Shown piece by piece: positions 38,260 to 45,693 of a stretch of 45,693 bases of DNA. The notes beneath the pieces were generated by a model. That model searched no databases and had not been told where the DNA came from. It saw only the letters and a list, made by a program, of their open reading frames with translations. Position numbers and translations under genes: made by a program. Location of the stretch: the NCBI RefSeq assembly GCF_021555175.1, contig NZ_JAKGRW010000043.1, positions 15,001-60,693 on the forward strand, written 5' to 3'. This DNA is from Nocardioides alcanivorans (GTDB lineage Bacteria; Actinomycetota; Actinomycetes; Propionibacteriales; Nocardioidaceae). Position 1 is the first letter of the stretch. Each line of letters begins with the position of its first letter.

Positions 38260-38652
38260 ATGATGCGCATCGGAGAACTCGCCCAACGGGCGGGCACGAC
38301 GGCCAAGACGCTGCGGTTCTACGAGAAGCAGGGGCTACTCCCACCGGCGGAGCGCACACCGTCGGGATATCGGGACTACGAGCCCGATGCTGTCAACCGG
38401 ATCGACTTCGTCCACCGCGGCCAAGCGGCAGGTCTCACCCTCGCCCAAATCCGCCAGATCATCGACATTCGTGACAGTGGCGTCTCGCCCTGCGAGCACG
38501 TTCGGGATATTCTCCACACCCGCCTGTCTGAGATTGAGCAGCAGATTGCCCAACTCACCGCACTGCACGAATCTATCGCAGGCCTGCGCGACGCGGCTGC
38601 CGACCCCGCACCCGACACTTGTGACCCCGGTCTGGTCTGCCGATACGTTTGA
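38260..38652 (+). CDS. merR: MerR-family metal-responsive regulator
   Basis: 130 aa. Winged HTH MRIGELAQRAGTTAKTLRFY, then a dimerisation helix. Metal-site cysteines are C78 (SPCEH), C121 and C127 (DTCDPGLVC). Three cysteines in this arrangement fit MerR-like Hg sensors, and the adjacent merA supports mercury. ATG 38260 or the next codon, ATG 38263, starts the protein. No merT or merP transporter gene is present. Confidence 0.9.
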   Translation: MMRIGELAQRAGTTAKTLRFYEKQGLLPPAERTPSGYRDYEPDAVNRIDFVHRGQAAGLTLAQIRQIIDIRDSGVSPCEHVRDILHTRLSEIEQQIAQLTALHESIAGLRDAAADPAPDTCDPGLVCRYV

Positions 38653-39052
38653 ACTGCTCTCGAATGCCGGACCTGAACGCCGCCATTGCGCTACGCCCAG
38701 ATTCTCCAACCGGCATCGAGAATCACCCAGTCGACTCGGCGGCTGAAGTCGAACAGCAGTTGGAGAGCGGTCGGCATACATGTCGTGGACAACGACTCCG
38801 GGGTGTGATCTTGATCGGCAATGACCGTGATGTCGGTCATTGGGGAAGCCGAGCTTCTAGGGTTGAATGTGTGCCTGAGACTCGCGACCCCTCCGGGGAC
38901 TGACAGGTGACTAACGTGAGCGGGCCAGCCCGCACGAAGATCACCCAGGTCGTCGAGGTTGCCGAGAAGCACAGATCGCCTTGTATCTCGGGCCGATCGC
39001 TGCCGCGGTGCTGTTCGGTCTTGTGCCCAGCCGCCTATGCTGAAACACAGTG
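38653..39052. other. 400-bp region without an intact gene, possible gene remnants
   Basis: The stretch between merR and the VirB4-like gene has no convincing intact ORF. On the plus strand near 38907, VTNVSGPARTKITQVVEVAE reads in one frame, and a shifted frame then gives the hydrophobic IALYLGPIAAAVLFGLVPSR, ending at a TGA near 39040. This could be a frameshifted or degraded membrane-protein start. A minus-strand frame (TDITVIADQDHTPESLSTT) also looks protein-like but is unrecognised. Confidence 0.4.
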
Positions 39053-40591
39053 CTACCCCCGTGAGTTCCCGGCAGAATCGCCTTCAGAATTTCTGAACTC
39101 ACGGGAGATTCCGGTCATCCGGCCGGCCGTGTCGAACAAATCGAACTCGGCGGGATGCATCTGATGTTGCACAACGAACGAGCGGTGCTTGATCCGCCAC
39201 AGGCCCTGCCCAGTGCCGAGCGTGGGCAGCAGAGATTGCTCGGTGCGGGTGAGCCCCAGGGCGGATGCGGTGCTGCCGAGTTGGTCGGATTCTTGGCGGT
39301 ACACCACGCGTGTCTCGGCGTTCGCCAGCAGCGAGGACGCCAAGGCTCGCATAGCGGAGCCGGAGTCGCCGACGTTCTCGAGGTCGGACAGTTTGTGGAA
39401 CACCAGCATGTTCGCGATCCCGTAGTGCCGTGCGAGGCGCCAGTGGGCGTCCATGCGTCGCAGCAGTGCGGGATGGGACATGAGTCGCCAGGCCTCGTCG
39501 TACACGACCCAGCGTTGTCCGCCGTTCGGGTCCAGGAGCGCGGACTCCATCCACGCCGACGCGCACGTCATCAGCACCGAGACCAGGGTTGCGTTCTCGG
39601 TGACGCGCGAGAGGTCAAGGGAGATCATCGGCAGCGTCGGATCGAACCGCACGGTCGAGGGGCCATCGAACAGCCCAGCGAGGTCGCCGGCAACCAGACG
39701 GCGCAGGGCGTGGCCGGGCAGGCGTCCGTCTTCGGCCAACCTGCTGTCCGGCTTCGTGGCGGGGTCGGGCTCCAGGAGTCTGTCGACGACCAGTGGCAGC
39801 ACCGGCACTTCTGCGGTGCGTACGACGTCGGCCAGCGCGATGTCGATCGCGGTGTGCTCCAACGGTGAGAGCCGCCGGTCAAGCACGGTCTCGGCCAGCG
39901 CTCCGAGTAGGTCGCGTCGACGGGCGGTGACCTGCGCGAGCCATTGAGCGTCGTCGATGCCGCCCGGGCGGTGTCCTTCGTCGAGCGGGTTCAACCTGGT
40001 GGCCATCCCGTGGCCGAGCGCGATGGCTCGACCGCCCACGGCTTCGGCGACGGCTGTGTGTTCACCTTTCGGGTCGCCGGGGATGTAGACACGACGTCCG
40101 AACGGGATCGAGCGTGTGTAGAGGCTCTTGGCCAGCGATGACTTCCCCGAGCCGACGATTCCGGCCAACACGACGTTCGGTGCGGTGATCAGCCCACGGG
40201 CGTAGAGCACCCACGGGTCGTAGACAAACGAACTGCCCGAATAGAGGTCCTGGCCGACGAAGACACCGTCGCTGCCCAGCCCGCCCTCGGCGAGAAACGG
40301 GTACGCCCCCGCAAGGGTGGCGGAGGTGTCCTGGTGGCGGGGTAGCCGCAGTCGGCCGGGTGAGCGCAACGCCGCCGGGCCTGGTTCGCCAGCCTTGGGG
40401 AGCAAGACAGTCGCCTTCCGTTCGGCGACCAGCGCATCGGCCTTGGCCTTCGCCGCCGACTTCTGCTCCGAGCGGTCCCGGGCCAGCAAGTCACGTGCCG
40501 CGAGCTTGCGGGCCTTGCGGTCGCGACGTCGTTCCCGCTTCGGAGCAACCAGGACTGCGCTGTGTAGTCGCGATCCGTCCCCGTCGATCAC
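39053..40591 (-). CDS. VirB4-like conjugation ATPase
   Basis: 512 aa. Walker A GIVGSGKS (144-151) and Walker B WVVYDEAW in a FtsK/VirB4-type ATPase that would power pilus or channel assembly. The first 60 residues are basic and charged, with no membrane helix. It lacks a long VirB4 N-terminal half, which in these systems may be supplied by the SCO6880-family protein encoded upstream. GTG 40591 overlaps the preceding stop. The last codons overlap a nested palindrome (39058-39105). Confidence 0.87.
   Translation of the reverse strand: MIDGDGSRLHSAVLVAPKRERRRDRKARKLAARDLLARDRSEQKSAAKAKADALVAERKATVLLPKAGEPGPAALRSPGRLRLPRHQDTSATLAGAYPFLAEGGLGSDGVFVGQDLYSGSSFVYDPWVLYARGLITAPNVVLAGIVGSGKSSLAKSLYTRSIPFGRRVYIPGDPKGEHTAVAEAVGGRAIALGHGMATRLNPLDEGHRPGGIDDAQWLAQVTARRRDLLGALAETVLDRRLSPLEHTAIDIALADVVRTAEVPVLPLVVDRLLEPDPATKPDSRLAEDGRLPGHALRRLVAGDLAGLFDGPSTVRFDPTLPMISLDLSRVTENATLVSVLMTCASAWMESALLDPNGGQRWVVYDEAWRLMSHPALLRRMDAHWRLARHYGIANMLVFHKLSDLENVGDSGSAMRALASSLLANAETRVVYRQESDQLGSTASALGLTRTEQSLLPTLGTGQGLWRIKHRSFVVQHQMHPAEFDLFDTAGRMTGISREFRNSEGDSAGNSRG
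39058..39105. repeat. Nested palindrome at the 3' end of the VirB4-like gene
   Basis: Perfect 11-bp arms CCCGTGAGTTC (39058-39068) and GAACTCACGGG (39095-39105) enclose a 15-bp palindrome TTCAGAATTTCTGAA (39083-39097), which overlaps the right arm by three bases. The two hairpins compete. No T-run follows on the minus strand, so it is not a standard terminator. It lies between the conjugation block and the mer cassette. Confidence 0.75.
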
Positions 40592-40983
40592 AGCGACACC
40601 CCGTTGGCGGTGTGCCCGCGACCAGGGGCTGCGTGGTGGCGGGGCTGGTAGACGATCGTCGCCTCGGACGCGTGTGCACTGTCGATGGACTTGCCGACAC
40701 TGTTCAGCATCTCCGCGGCGCGGTGCAGGTCCCACGATGCGCGATAGGCCGCGCCGGTCTGGCGCGGGTCGATGATCGTCGCGTCCGCGCGTGCTCCATG
40801 CTCGTCATGAAACGAGCCGATTTGATGCAGGGCTTGGCTCAACGATGCGATGGCCTGCGACAAGGACCCGAGCACGCCGTAGATCTGCGTCGGGTCATCG
40901 ATACGTCGGGTGGCGTGCGCGAGACCGCGCAACGCTTGCTCAGCTTCGGTGGCATCGACGGCGGGGTCTTCGAACGACGGCAT
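40588..40983 (-). CDS. Small helical hypothetical protein of the conjugation block
   Basis: 131 aa, from ATG 40983. Mostly helical (ATEAEQALRGLAHATRRIDD, then IYGVLGSLSQAIASLSQAL), followed by a stretch rich in His and Gly. No membrane helix or known domain. Its stop overlaps the GTG of the VirB4-like gene, so the two are translationally coupled. It lies between the SCO6880-family and VirB4-like genes. Confidence 0.78.
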   Translation of the reverse strand: MPSFEDPAVDATEAEQALRGLAHATRRIDDPTQIYGVLGSLSQAIASLSQALHQIGSFHDEHGARADATIIDPRQTGAAYRASWDLHRAAEMLNSVGKSIDSAHASEATIVYQPRHHAAPGRGHTANGVSL

Positions 40984-41040
40984 GGTGTGCTCCAGAGGTG
41001 TCGGGGATGGTCACCAACGAGGTGTGTACGGCTGCCCGGG

Positions 41041-42510
41041 TCAGATGCTGCGGCACAGCGGCAGCGCAGCCGCGCTGAACGCTTGTGCTTGCTGTCCCCA
41101 GAGCCGTCTGGTTTCGCAGGACGCCTGGATGGCTGCTTGCTCGATGTCGGCGATGGCTCTTTCGAGTTCGTCCGGGTCGCCTGCGGTGATGGCGATGAGT
41201 CCGGTGACCCGGAGGATCCCGTGCCCGGCGGTGAGGTCGGCCTCTTGCTGCAGGACGTCGTTGTACTCGGCGCTGTGTTGCGCGTCTTCGATCTGCCCGA
41301 TCCGTTGGCGTTGCGCGGCATCGGAGACGTACTCGGTCTTCTTCTTCCGAATGTCGCGGGCGGCCTGGTCGGTGCGCATGGGGGTGTAGAGCAGGGTGAA
41401 GGTGCGGCGGATCCCCGACGACAGCAGCACGGGGGCCAGGAAGCCCGGAAACACCAGTGATCTGGGCCATTCGCTGATCCACAGCACGCAGTGGTGCGCG
41501 GAGTCTGACCGCAATGACGACCAGCTTTCGGTGACCGCGACCGGGCCGGCAGTGGCGAGGTCACGGCCGACGTCGCCGTGTCGCTCCAGGGCAGCACCGA
41601 CGTCGGGGTCGTAGGCGCCGCGCAGGATCACGGCCAGATCGCCGGGTTCGAGCCAGTCCGACGGGGAGAGGTCAGCGGAGCGGAGCGCGGCCACGATGGT
41701 CGACATCTCTTGTCGCAGCACGGCAGCAGATCCGCGGTTGCCCCCTCCTGCGGCTCGGATTGCCCGGCCAGCGGTCTTGAGGTCCAGGGACAGCGAGATG
41801 GTGGAGGCGTGCCGTTCGCCGGCGGGTCCGGCGCGGTCGATGAGTTCGCCGTACGTCGTCGCGGCAAACGAGTCGTCCCCGGTGCCGTGCTGGTGCCACC
41901 ACTCGGCCAGTCCCTTCCCGGAGTCGGGCAGGGTCCGCTCCATGATCTGCAGCGATGCGATGCGTCCGGAGCGGCATGCGGTGGCCAGGACTCGTCCCCA
42001 ACCGGTGACGCGGCGTTGTTGTTCGAGGGGGTCGAGCAGGATGAATGCCGGGTGCGCGACCGCGACGATCGCGGTCAGAGTGTTGCGGTGCGGGTCGTGC
42101 ACCATCACAGCGCCGGTCTCGGGGTCGAGCCATTGCCGCAAGGGGGCGGCATCACCGGGCAATGCAAGGGTGCCGACAGGTCGCGGGGCAACGACGCGTC
42201 GCCGGTAGATGAGTTGTCCGCCGGTGGATCGCCACAACCAGACGGCGGCGATGGGAAGCCACTGGATGAGCTTGTGGCCACCGACTCCGACAAACGCGAG
42301 TGCGGCGCAGAAGAGAATGACGGGGAAGGCGACGATCAGGCTAGCCCCGCCGCCGACGTACAGCGAGAACACGAGCATCACGGCGCCTATCCCCATGACG
42401 ACGAGTTGGGAGGCGGCCAGTCCGAACAGGACACCTCGCCGGGTGAGGCGGGAGAACTTCACCGGCTGGAGTTCGTAGTCACCGGGCTTCGAGGAGGTAG
42501 CGGCGTTCAT
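41041..42510 (-). CDS. SCO6880-family type IV secretion protein
   Basis: 489 aa. Two N-terminal membrane helices (about 27-80, within GVLFGLAASQLVVMGIGAVM and ASLIVAFPVILFCAALAFVG) are followed by a long soluble domain with LAPRP-like VVAPRPVGTLALPGDAA, GAVMVHDPHRNTLTAIVAV and LQIMERTLPDSG. These match SCO6880-family proteins, which occur beside VirB4-like ATPases in actinobacterial conjugative elements and resemble the VirB3/VirB4 N-terminal region. ATG 42510 overlaps the TrbL-like stop (ATGA). Confidence 0.88.
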   Translation of the reverse strand: MNAATSSKPGDYELQPVKFSRLTRRGVLFGLAASQLVVMGIGAVMLVFSLYVGGGASLIVAFPVILFCAALAFVGVGGHKLIQWLPIAAVWLWRSTGGQLIYRRRVVAPRPVGTLALPGDAAPLRQWLDPETGAVMVHDPHRNTLTAIVAVAHPAFILLDPLEQQRRVTGWGRVLATACRSGRIASLQIMERTLPDSGKGLAEWWHQHGTGDDSFAATTYGELIDRAGPAGERHASTISLSLDLKTAGRAIRAAGGGNRGSAAVLRQEMSTIVAALRSADLSPSDWLEPGDLAVILRGAYDPDVGAALERHGDVGRDLATAGPVAVTESWSSLRSDSAHHCVLWISEWPRSLVFPGFLAPVLLSSGIRRTFTLLYTPMRTDQAARDIRKKKTEYVSDAAQRQRIGQIEDAQHSAEYNDVLQQEADLTAGHGILRVTGLIAITAGDPDELERAIADIEQAAIQASCETRRLWGQQAQAFSAAALPLCRSI

Positions 42511-43799
42511 GACTTGCCTCCAGAACGGTTGGATCCACGATTCGACATCGGAGGAGTGGGATCTGCGGTGTGGCCCGGAACAGTCCCGGAAGCGCCGGTC
42601 GGAGCAGCGGCCTGATCGGCCTGGCCAGAGGCTTGGCTGGAGACGAAGTTGCCCAACTTGGGTCCGGCGCTCGCGGCTTCCTTGGCGACCACAGCACCTG
42701 CTGCGACCGCGCCACCCGCGGCAGCACCGCCCCCACCAGATCCCGCGCCACCTGAACTTCCCGCGTTGGGTGCGGCAGTCGGGGCCGGGGCACCACCCGA
42801 ACCACCAGTTCCACCACCACCGTTGCCCCCGCCGAGGATCTTCGGCACAGTGCCGCCGGCTCCGCCGCCTGAGGGAATCGGGAGCGGTCGGTTCATGGCG
42901 GACTTGGCTTCCTGTTCGGCTGACATCGCGTGGTACATGTCGAAGCCCATGAAGCTGATCGCCTTGTAGGTCATGTACGGCGCGAACCCGGCCATCAGCA
43001 TTAGCACCACACCCGCGATCGGCTCGCTCACCGATTGCAGATCAGCATCGATCGGTGCCGACACTTGAGCGGTCGCGAGCAGGAAAATCACCACGAGCAC
43101 GAGCTTGGACAAGATCAGCGCGATCACGAACGTCGCCCACTTCCCGATCCAGCCGCGGGTCTGGTCCCACGAAGCACCGGCCAGGGCAATCGGGGCGAAG
43201 ACGATGGCAACCAGCAGAAGGGCCTTGCGGACCAGCAGGCTGATCCACACGATCACGGCTGCGCTGATCGCCATCCCGGCGAGGAAGATCGTCAGAATCG
43301 CTGCGGCCCCCGGTGCTTTGAGGCTGAGTCCGCCGATGCCGACAGCCAAGAGCGCGATGCGGTCGCCCATCTCGTCCATGTTGGTGCCGGCGGCGTTGAC
43401 TATCCCGATGGTGAGTTGGTCGGTGATCTCCAGAGCCAGCGCGAGGAGTGTGATGGCGACGAAGGACCCGAGGACCGATTTGGCCAAGCCAGTCAGGGCT
43501 CTGGTCAGTGCGGCGGGTTCTCGTCGGATCATGCCGCCGATGACCTGGAGCATGAAGAAGCCGAGCATCACGAACACCGCGACCCCGAACAGGATGTTGT
43601 AGACCTTCATGTATTCGTCGCTGGTGATGTCGACCGAGGTGGTGGAGTCGAAGACGGACCAGACCGACTCAAACATCCACTCAGCTGCGTTGCCCATACC
43701 CTCGGCGAGCCAGTCGAACGGCGCGGTCACCAGACTCGCGGCCGCATCACCGGCCTTGTCGCACACGGTGGAGACCACCGGTAGATCGCAGACGCCCAT
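42507..43799 (-). CDS. TrbL/VirB6-like inner-membrane channel protein
   Basis: 430 aa with about six membrane helices between residues 65 and 285 (for example VFVMLGFFMLQVIGG, LLVAIVFAPIALAGA and FVIALILSKLVLVVIFLLAT). The layout is TrbL/VirB6-like. The C-terminal third is a Gly/Ala/Pro-rich low-complexity tail. VirB6-type proteins form the inner-membrane base of type IV secretion channels. ATG 43799. It overlaps the SCO6880-family start by 4 nt, and 28 nt separate it from the small membrane protein upstream. Confidence 0.87.
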   Translation of the reverse strand: MGVCDLPVVSTVCDKAGDAAASLVTAPFDWLAEGMGNAAEWMFESVWSVFDSTTSVDITSDEYMKVYNILFGVAVFVMLGFFMLQVIGGMIRREPAALTRALTGLAKSVLGSFVAITLLALALEITDQLTIGIVNAAGTNMDEMGDRIALLAVGIGGLSLKAPGAAAILTIFLAGMAISAAVIVWISLLVRKALLLVAIVFAPIALAGASWDQTRGWIGKWATFVIALILSKLVLVVIFLLATAQVSAPIDADLQSVSEPIAGVVLMLMAGFAPYMTYKAISFMGFDMYHAMSAEQEAKSAMNRPLPIPSGGGAGGTVPKILGGGNGGGGTGGSGGAPAPTAAPNAGSSGGAGSGGGGAAAGGAVAAGAVVAKEAASAGPKLGNFVSSQASGQADQAAAPTGASGTVPGHTADPTPPMSNRGSNRSGGKS

Positions 43800-43827
43800 C
43801 GCCGTTGCTCCCGTCGCTTGCTGAAGT

Positions 43828-44145
43828 TCAGACCGCTTGGCCGACGTTCCAGAAGAAGTTGACCAACGCGACAGATGCGCCGGTCACGATCGCGGCGCCG
43901 AGGGCGATGACGACGCCCAACTTGCCGCGGCCGGCCAGGTGGGGGTTGGACGAGTTCGAGCCCATCGCCCACACGACGGCCGAGATGATCAACGCGAGGA
44001 CGGCCAGGATCAGGCCGACGGTCATTGAGGCGCCGACGATCTTTCGGAGCTGTCCGATGCCGGGCAGTCCGTTGGAGTTCGGGTCGATGGTGATGTCCAT
44101 CGGCAGAACCTGAACAAGAGCGGGAAGTAGATCAAGGTGAATCAC
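43828..44145 (-). CDS. DUF6112-like small membrane protein
   Basis: 105 aa. Two membrane helices (VGLILAVLALIISAVVWAMG and VVIALGAAIVTGASVALVNF) and the sequence LPGIGQLRKIVGASMTVGL match DUF6112, found next to TrbL and SCO6880-family genes. Size and topology resemble VirB2-type pilins, but this is an inference. GTG 44145 is chosen because AGGAGG lies just upstream; ATG 44100 is possible. Confidence 0.8.
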   Translation of the reverse strand: MIHLDLLPALVQVLPMDITIDPNSNGLPGIGQLRKIVGASMTVGLILAVLALIISAVVWAMGSNSSNPHLAGRGKLGVVIALGAAIVTGASVALVNFFWNVGQAV

Positions 44146-44202
44146 GATTCCTCCTGAAGTCGCTGGGTGTACCTGTTCGAGAGGTGCGCACACGCGCGCA
44201 GG

Positions 44203-44493
44203 TCAGAGCACGGCGCCGACGTCGAGGAGCCAGTTCGCCCAGGCGAGAGCCCCACCAGTGAGGGCTGCTCCGCCGAGGGCGACAAAGACTCCGGCTTTCG
44301 CTTTCGAGGCGGACTGCCAGCTGCCGTTTGACGATGCGATGGCCCAGGCCGCGGCAGAGACGATCAGCATCAGGCACGCGAAGAGGAGGCCGTAGGTCAG
44401 CAGTGCGCCAATGACCTCACGCATGTCGCGGGCGCCACCAACAGCGCCGAAGTCAGGGCCGACAGCCCGCGCCATCACATCAATTGTTGTCAT
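44203..44493 (-). CDS. Second small two-helix membrane protein of the conjugation block
   Basis: 96 aa from ATG 44493. Two membrane helices (LTYGLLFACLMLIVSAAAWA and AGVFVALGGAALTGGALAWA) in the same arrangement as the next gene, so the pair may be paralogues. It is the first gene of the minus-strand conjugation block in this window. Its promoter must lie in the 92 bp shared with cmtR. It could be a pilin-like or channel protein. Confidence 0.75.
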   Translation of the reverse strand: MTTIDVMARAVGPDFGAVGGARDMREVIGALLTYGLLFACLMLIVSAAAWAIASSNGSWQSASKAKAGVFVALGGAALTGGALAWANWLLDVGAVL

Positions 44494-44585
44494 GCTCGGT
44501 AGGTGCGGCGAGGGTGTCGGTCAGTTGATTGGCGCCGGAGGCAAGCCTGGAGCCAATAGGTCAGTAGATGCTGTATGGTCATCGC
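44494..44585. promoter_or_regulatory. Divergent control region between the conjugation block and cmtR
   Basis: These 92 bp separate the cmtR start from the small membrane-protein gene. They hold imperfect dyads (TTGGC with GCCAA at 44529 and 44552; AGGC-AA-GCCT at 44539-44548) and a possible -10 TATGGT at 44574. If CmtR binds here, metal could influence conjugation genes as well. Operator identity is not established. Confidence 0.45.
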
Positions 44586-44960
44586 ATGCTGACTATTGCT
44601 TCCCGTGTTGATGTGATGAATCGGTTGGGCCGGGCGATGGCTGATCCGACGAGGTCGCGGATCTTGTTGTCGTTGCTGGGCTCGCCGGGGTATCCGGCGA
44701 AGTTGGCGCGGGAGTTGGAGTTGACGCGGACGAACGTGTCGAACCATCTGACGTGTCTGCGGGGATGCGGGATCGTGGTTTCCGAGCCCGAGGGGCGGCA
44801 GACTCGGTATGAGATCGCTGATCCGCATCTGAGCGCTGCACTGACAGCGCTTGTCGATGTCACGTTGGCAGTGGATGAGAACGTGCCGTGTATGGACCCG
44901 GGCTGCACCGTGCTTGGTTGCTGCGAGGCTGAGGTTCCGTCATCGGAGGACGTCTCGTGA
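44586..44960 (+). CDS. cmtR: CmtR-like ArsR/SmtB-family Cd(II)/Pb(II) sensor
   Basis: 124 aa winged-HTH repressor (LGRAMADPTRSRILLSLLGS, then LELTRTNVSNHLTCLRGCGI). Cysteines C57, C61 and C102 fall at exactly the numbered positions of the metal ligands of M. tuberculosis CmtR. Additional cysteines lie at 107, 112 and 113. ATG 44586 is chosen because it matches the CmtR N terminus; ATG 44568 is an alternative. The stop overlaps the P-type ATPase start (GTGA). Confidence 0.92.
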   Translation: MLTIASRVDVMNRLGRAMADPTRSRILLSLLGSPGYPAKLARELELTRTNVSNHLTCLRGCGIVVSEPEGRQTRYEIADPHLSAALTALVDVTLAVDENVPCMDPGCTVLGCCEAEVPSSEDVS

Positions 44961-45693
44961 GCGCGGCGTGCGGGTGTGACGAGCCGTCCACTCCCGCAGT
45001 GGATGGGGCTGAAGATCCGGCGAGTCCGTGGTGGCGGGACCGGGGCCTGCTGATCCCGATCTTCTCGGGTATCGCGTTCGTCGTGGGGCTGGCTCTGGAG
45101 TGGTCATCGCTGGAGGCAGCGGCATCGTTGATGTTCTGGCTCGGCCTGTTGTTGGGTGCGTACACGTTCGTACCCGGCGCGATCCGAAACTTGGTCAAGC
45201 GCAAACTCGGGATCGCTCTGCTGATGACGATCAGCGCAGTGGGCGCAGTTCTTCTCGGCTACGTCGAGGAGGCTGCCGCGTTGGCGTTCTTGTACTCGAT
45301 CGCGGAAGCGTTGGAAGACAAGGCGATGGACCGTGCCCGCGGTGGCCTACGGGCTTTGCTGAAACTGGTGCCCGAGACCGCGACCGTAGTCCGCGACGGC
45401 AGCATGGTCGAGGTGCCGGTGAGAGAGATCCTGGTCGGGCAAGTGATGGTGGTCGGACCCGGGGAACGGGTAGCGACCGACGGAGTCGTCCGCGCGGGGC
45501 GGTCGAGCCTGGACACGTCGGCGATCACAGGCGAGTCGATCCCAATTGAGGTCGAACCCGGCGATGAGATCTCGGCAGGCGCGATCAATACCGCCGGCGT
45601 GCTGGAGGTCGAAACGACCGCGGCTGGCACGGACAACTCACTGACCACGATCGTGGAACTGGTGGAGCAGGCCCAGACCGAGAAGGGCGACCG
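44957..45693 (+). CDS. Heavy-metal P1B-type ATPase, partial (runs off window)
   Basis: The first 245 codons from GTG 44957, coupled to cmtR by overlap. A short N terminus with the cysteine pair ACGCDEP replaces a full HMA domain. Several membrane helices follow (LLIPIFSGIAFVVGLALEW, LMFWLGLLLGAYTFVPGAI), then AEALEDKAMDRARGGLRAL and the actuator domain with ITGESIPIEV. It is expected to export Cd, Pb or Zn. The metal-site CPC-type motif and the phosphorylation site DKTGT lie beyond the window, so metal preference rests on cmtR. Confidence 0.9.
   Translation, partial: MSAACGCDEPSTPAVDGAEDPASPWWRDRGLLIPIFSGIAFVVGLALEWSSLEAAASLMFWLGLLLGAYTFVPGAIRNLVKRKLGIALLMTISAVGAVLLGYVEEAAALAFLYSIAEALEDKAMDRARGGLRALLKLVPETATVVRDGSMVEVPVREILVGQVMVVGPGERVATDGVVRAGRSSLDTSAITGESIPIEVEPGDEISAGAINTAGVLEVETTAAGTDNSLTTIVELVEQAQTEKGD

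Noticed and set aside
26099..45693. Second attachment site inside the window
   Set aside because: I found no second copy of the tRNA 3' end downstream of the integrase, so the right boundary must lie outside.

Overview
The window is high-GC DNA from an actinomycete. The gene order adnA-adnB, nudC, mycoredoxin, uvrD2, whiB7, a TOMM-like protein, DUF2342, a YlbL-type PDZ/Lon protease and UPF0182 resembles a housekeeping block I recall from mycobacteria (Rv3193c to Rv3202c). A PPA1309-family gene and an SCO6880-family gene fit Propionibacteriales such as Nocardioides, but the genus is an inference.

Positions 1-1370 hold the 3' part of a 23S rRNA, a 5S rRNA and a terminator. Positions 1424-25928 are chromosomal core. 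They hold double-strand-break repair genes (AdnAB, UvrD2), an M3 peptidase, NudC, mycoredoxin, and WhiB7 with a uORF and attenuator leader. After those come two small zinc-ribbon proteins, an orphan TOMM leader-binding-like protein, a crotonase and a PHP protein preceded by a phased cluster of DnaA-box-like sites. The block ends with a YgjP-type metallopeptidase, a Nudix hydrolase, DUF2342, MoaE, the YlbL-type protease, PPA1309 and UPF0182.

An initiator tRNA gene (26022-26098) marks the edge of an integrative and conjugative element that runs past the right end of the window. Its left end has a Xis-like HTH protein, a tyrosine integrase and a translationally coupled HigB/HigA-like toxin-antitoxin pair. 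The rest is mostly a minus-strand conjugation block: two small DUF6112-like membrane proteins, TrbL/VirB6, SCO6880 family, VirB4-like ATPase, ArdC-like antirestriction protein, VirD4/TraG coupling protein, SSB, DUF4913 and hypotheticals. Three other units interrupt or flank this block. An IS1380-family element split the last hypothetical gene and left a 5-bp target duplication. A divergent merR/merA mercury cassette lies between the VirB4-like gene and ardC. A cmtR plus heavy-metal P-type ATPase operon runs off the right end. No relaxase is visible.

Six genes, possibly seven, are each broken by loss of a single base in a short G or C run; one gene has two such losses. Restoring one base per run rebuilds full-length reading frames every time, in core and mobile DNA alike. 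I read these as sequencing or assembly indels rather than real gene decay, and annotate the genes as intact with that caveat.
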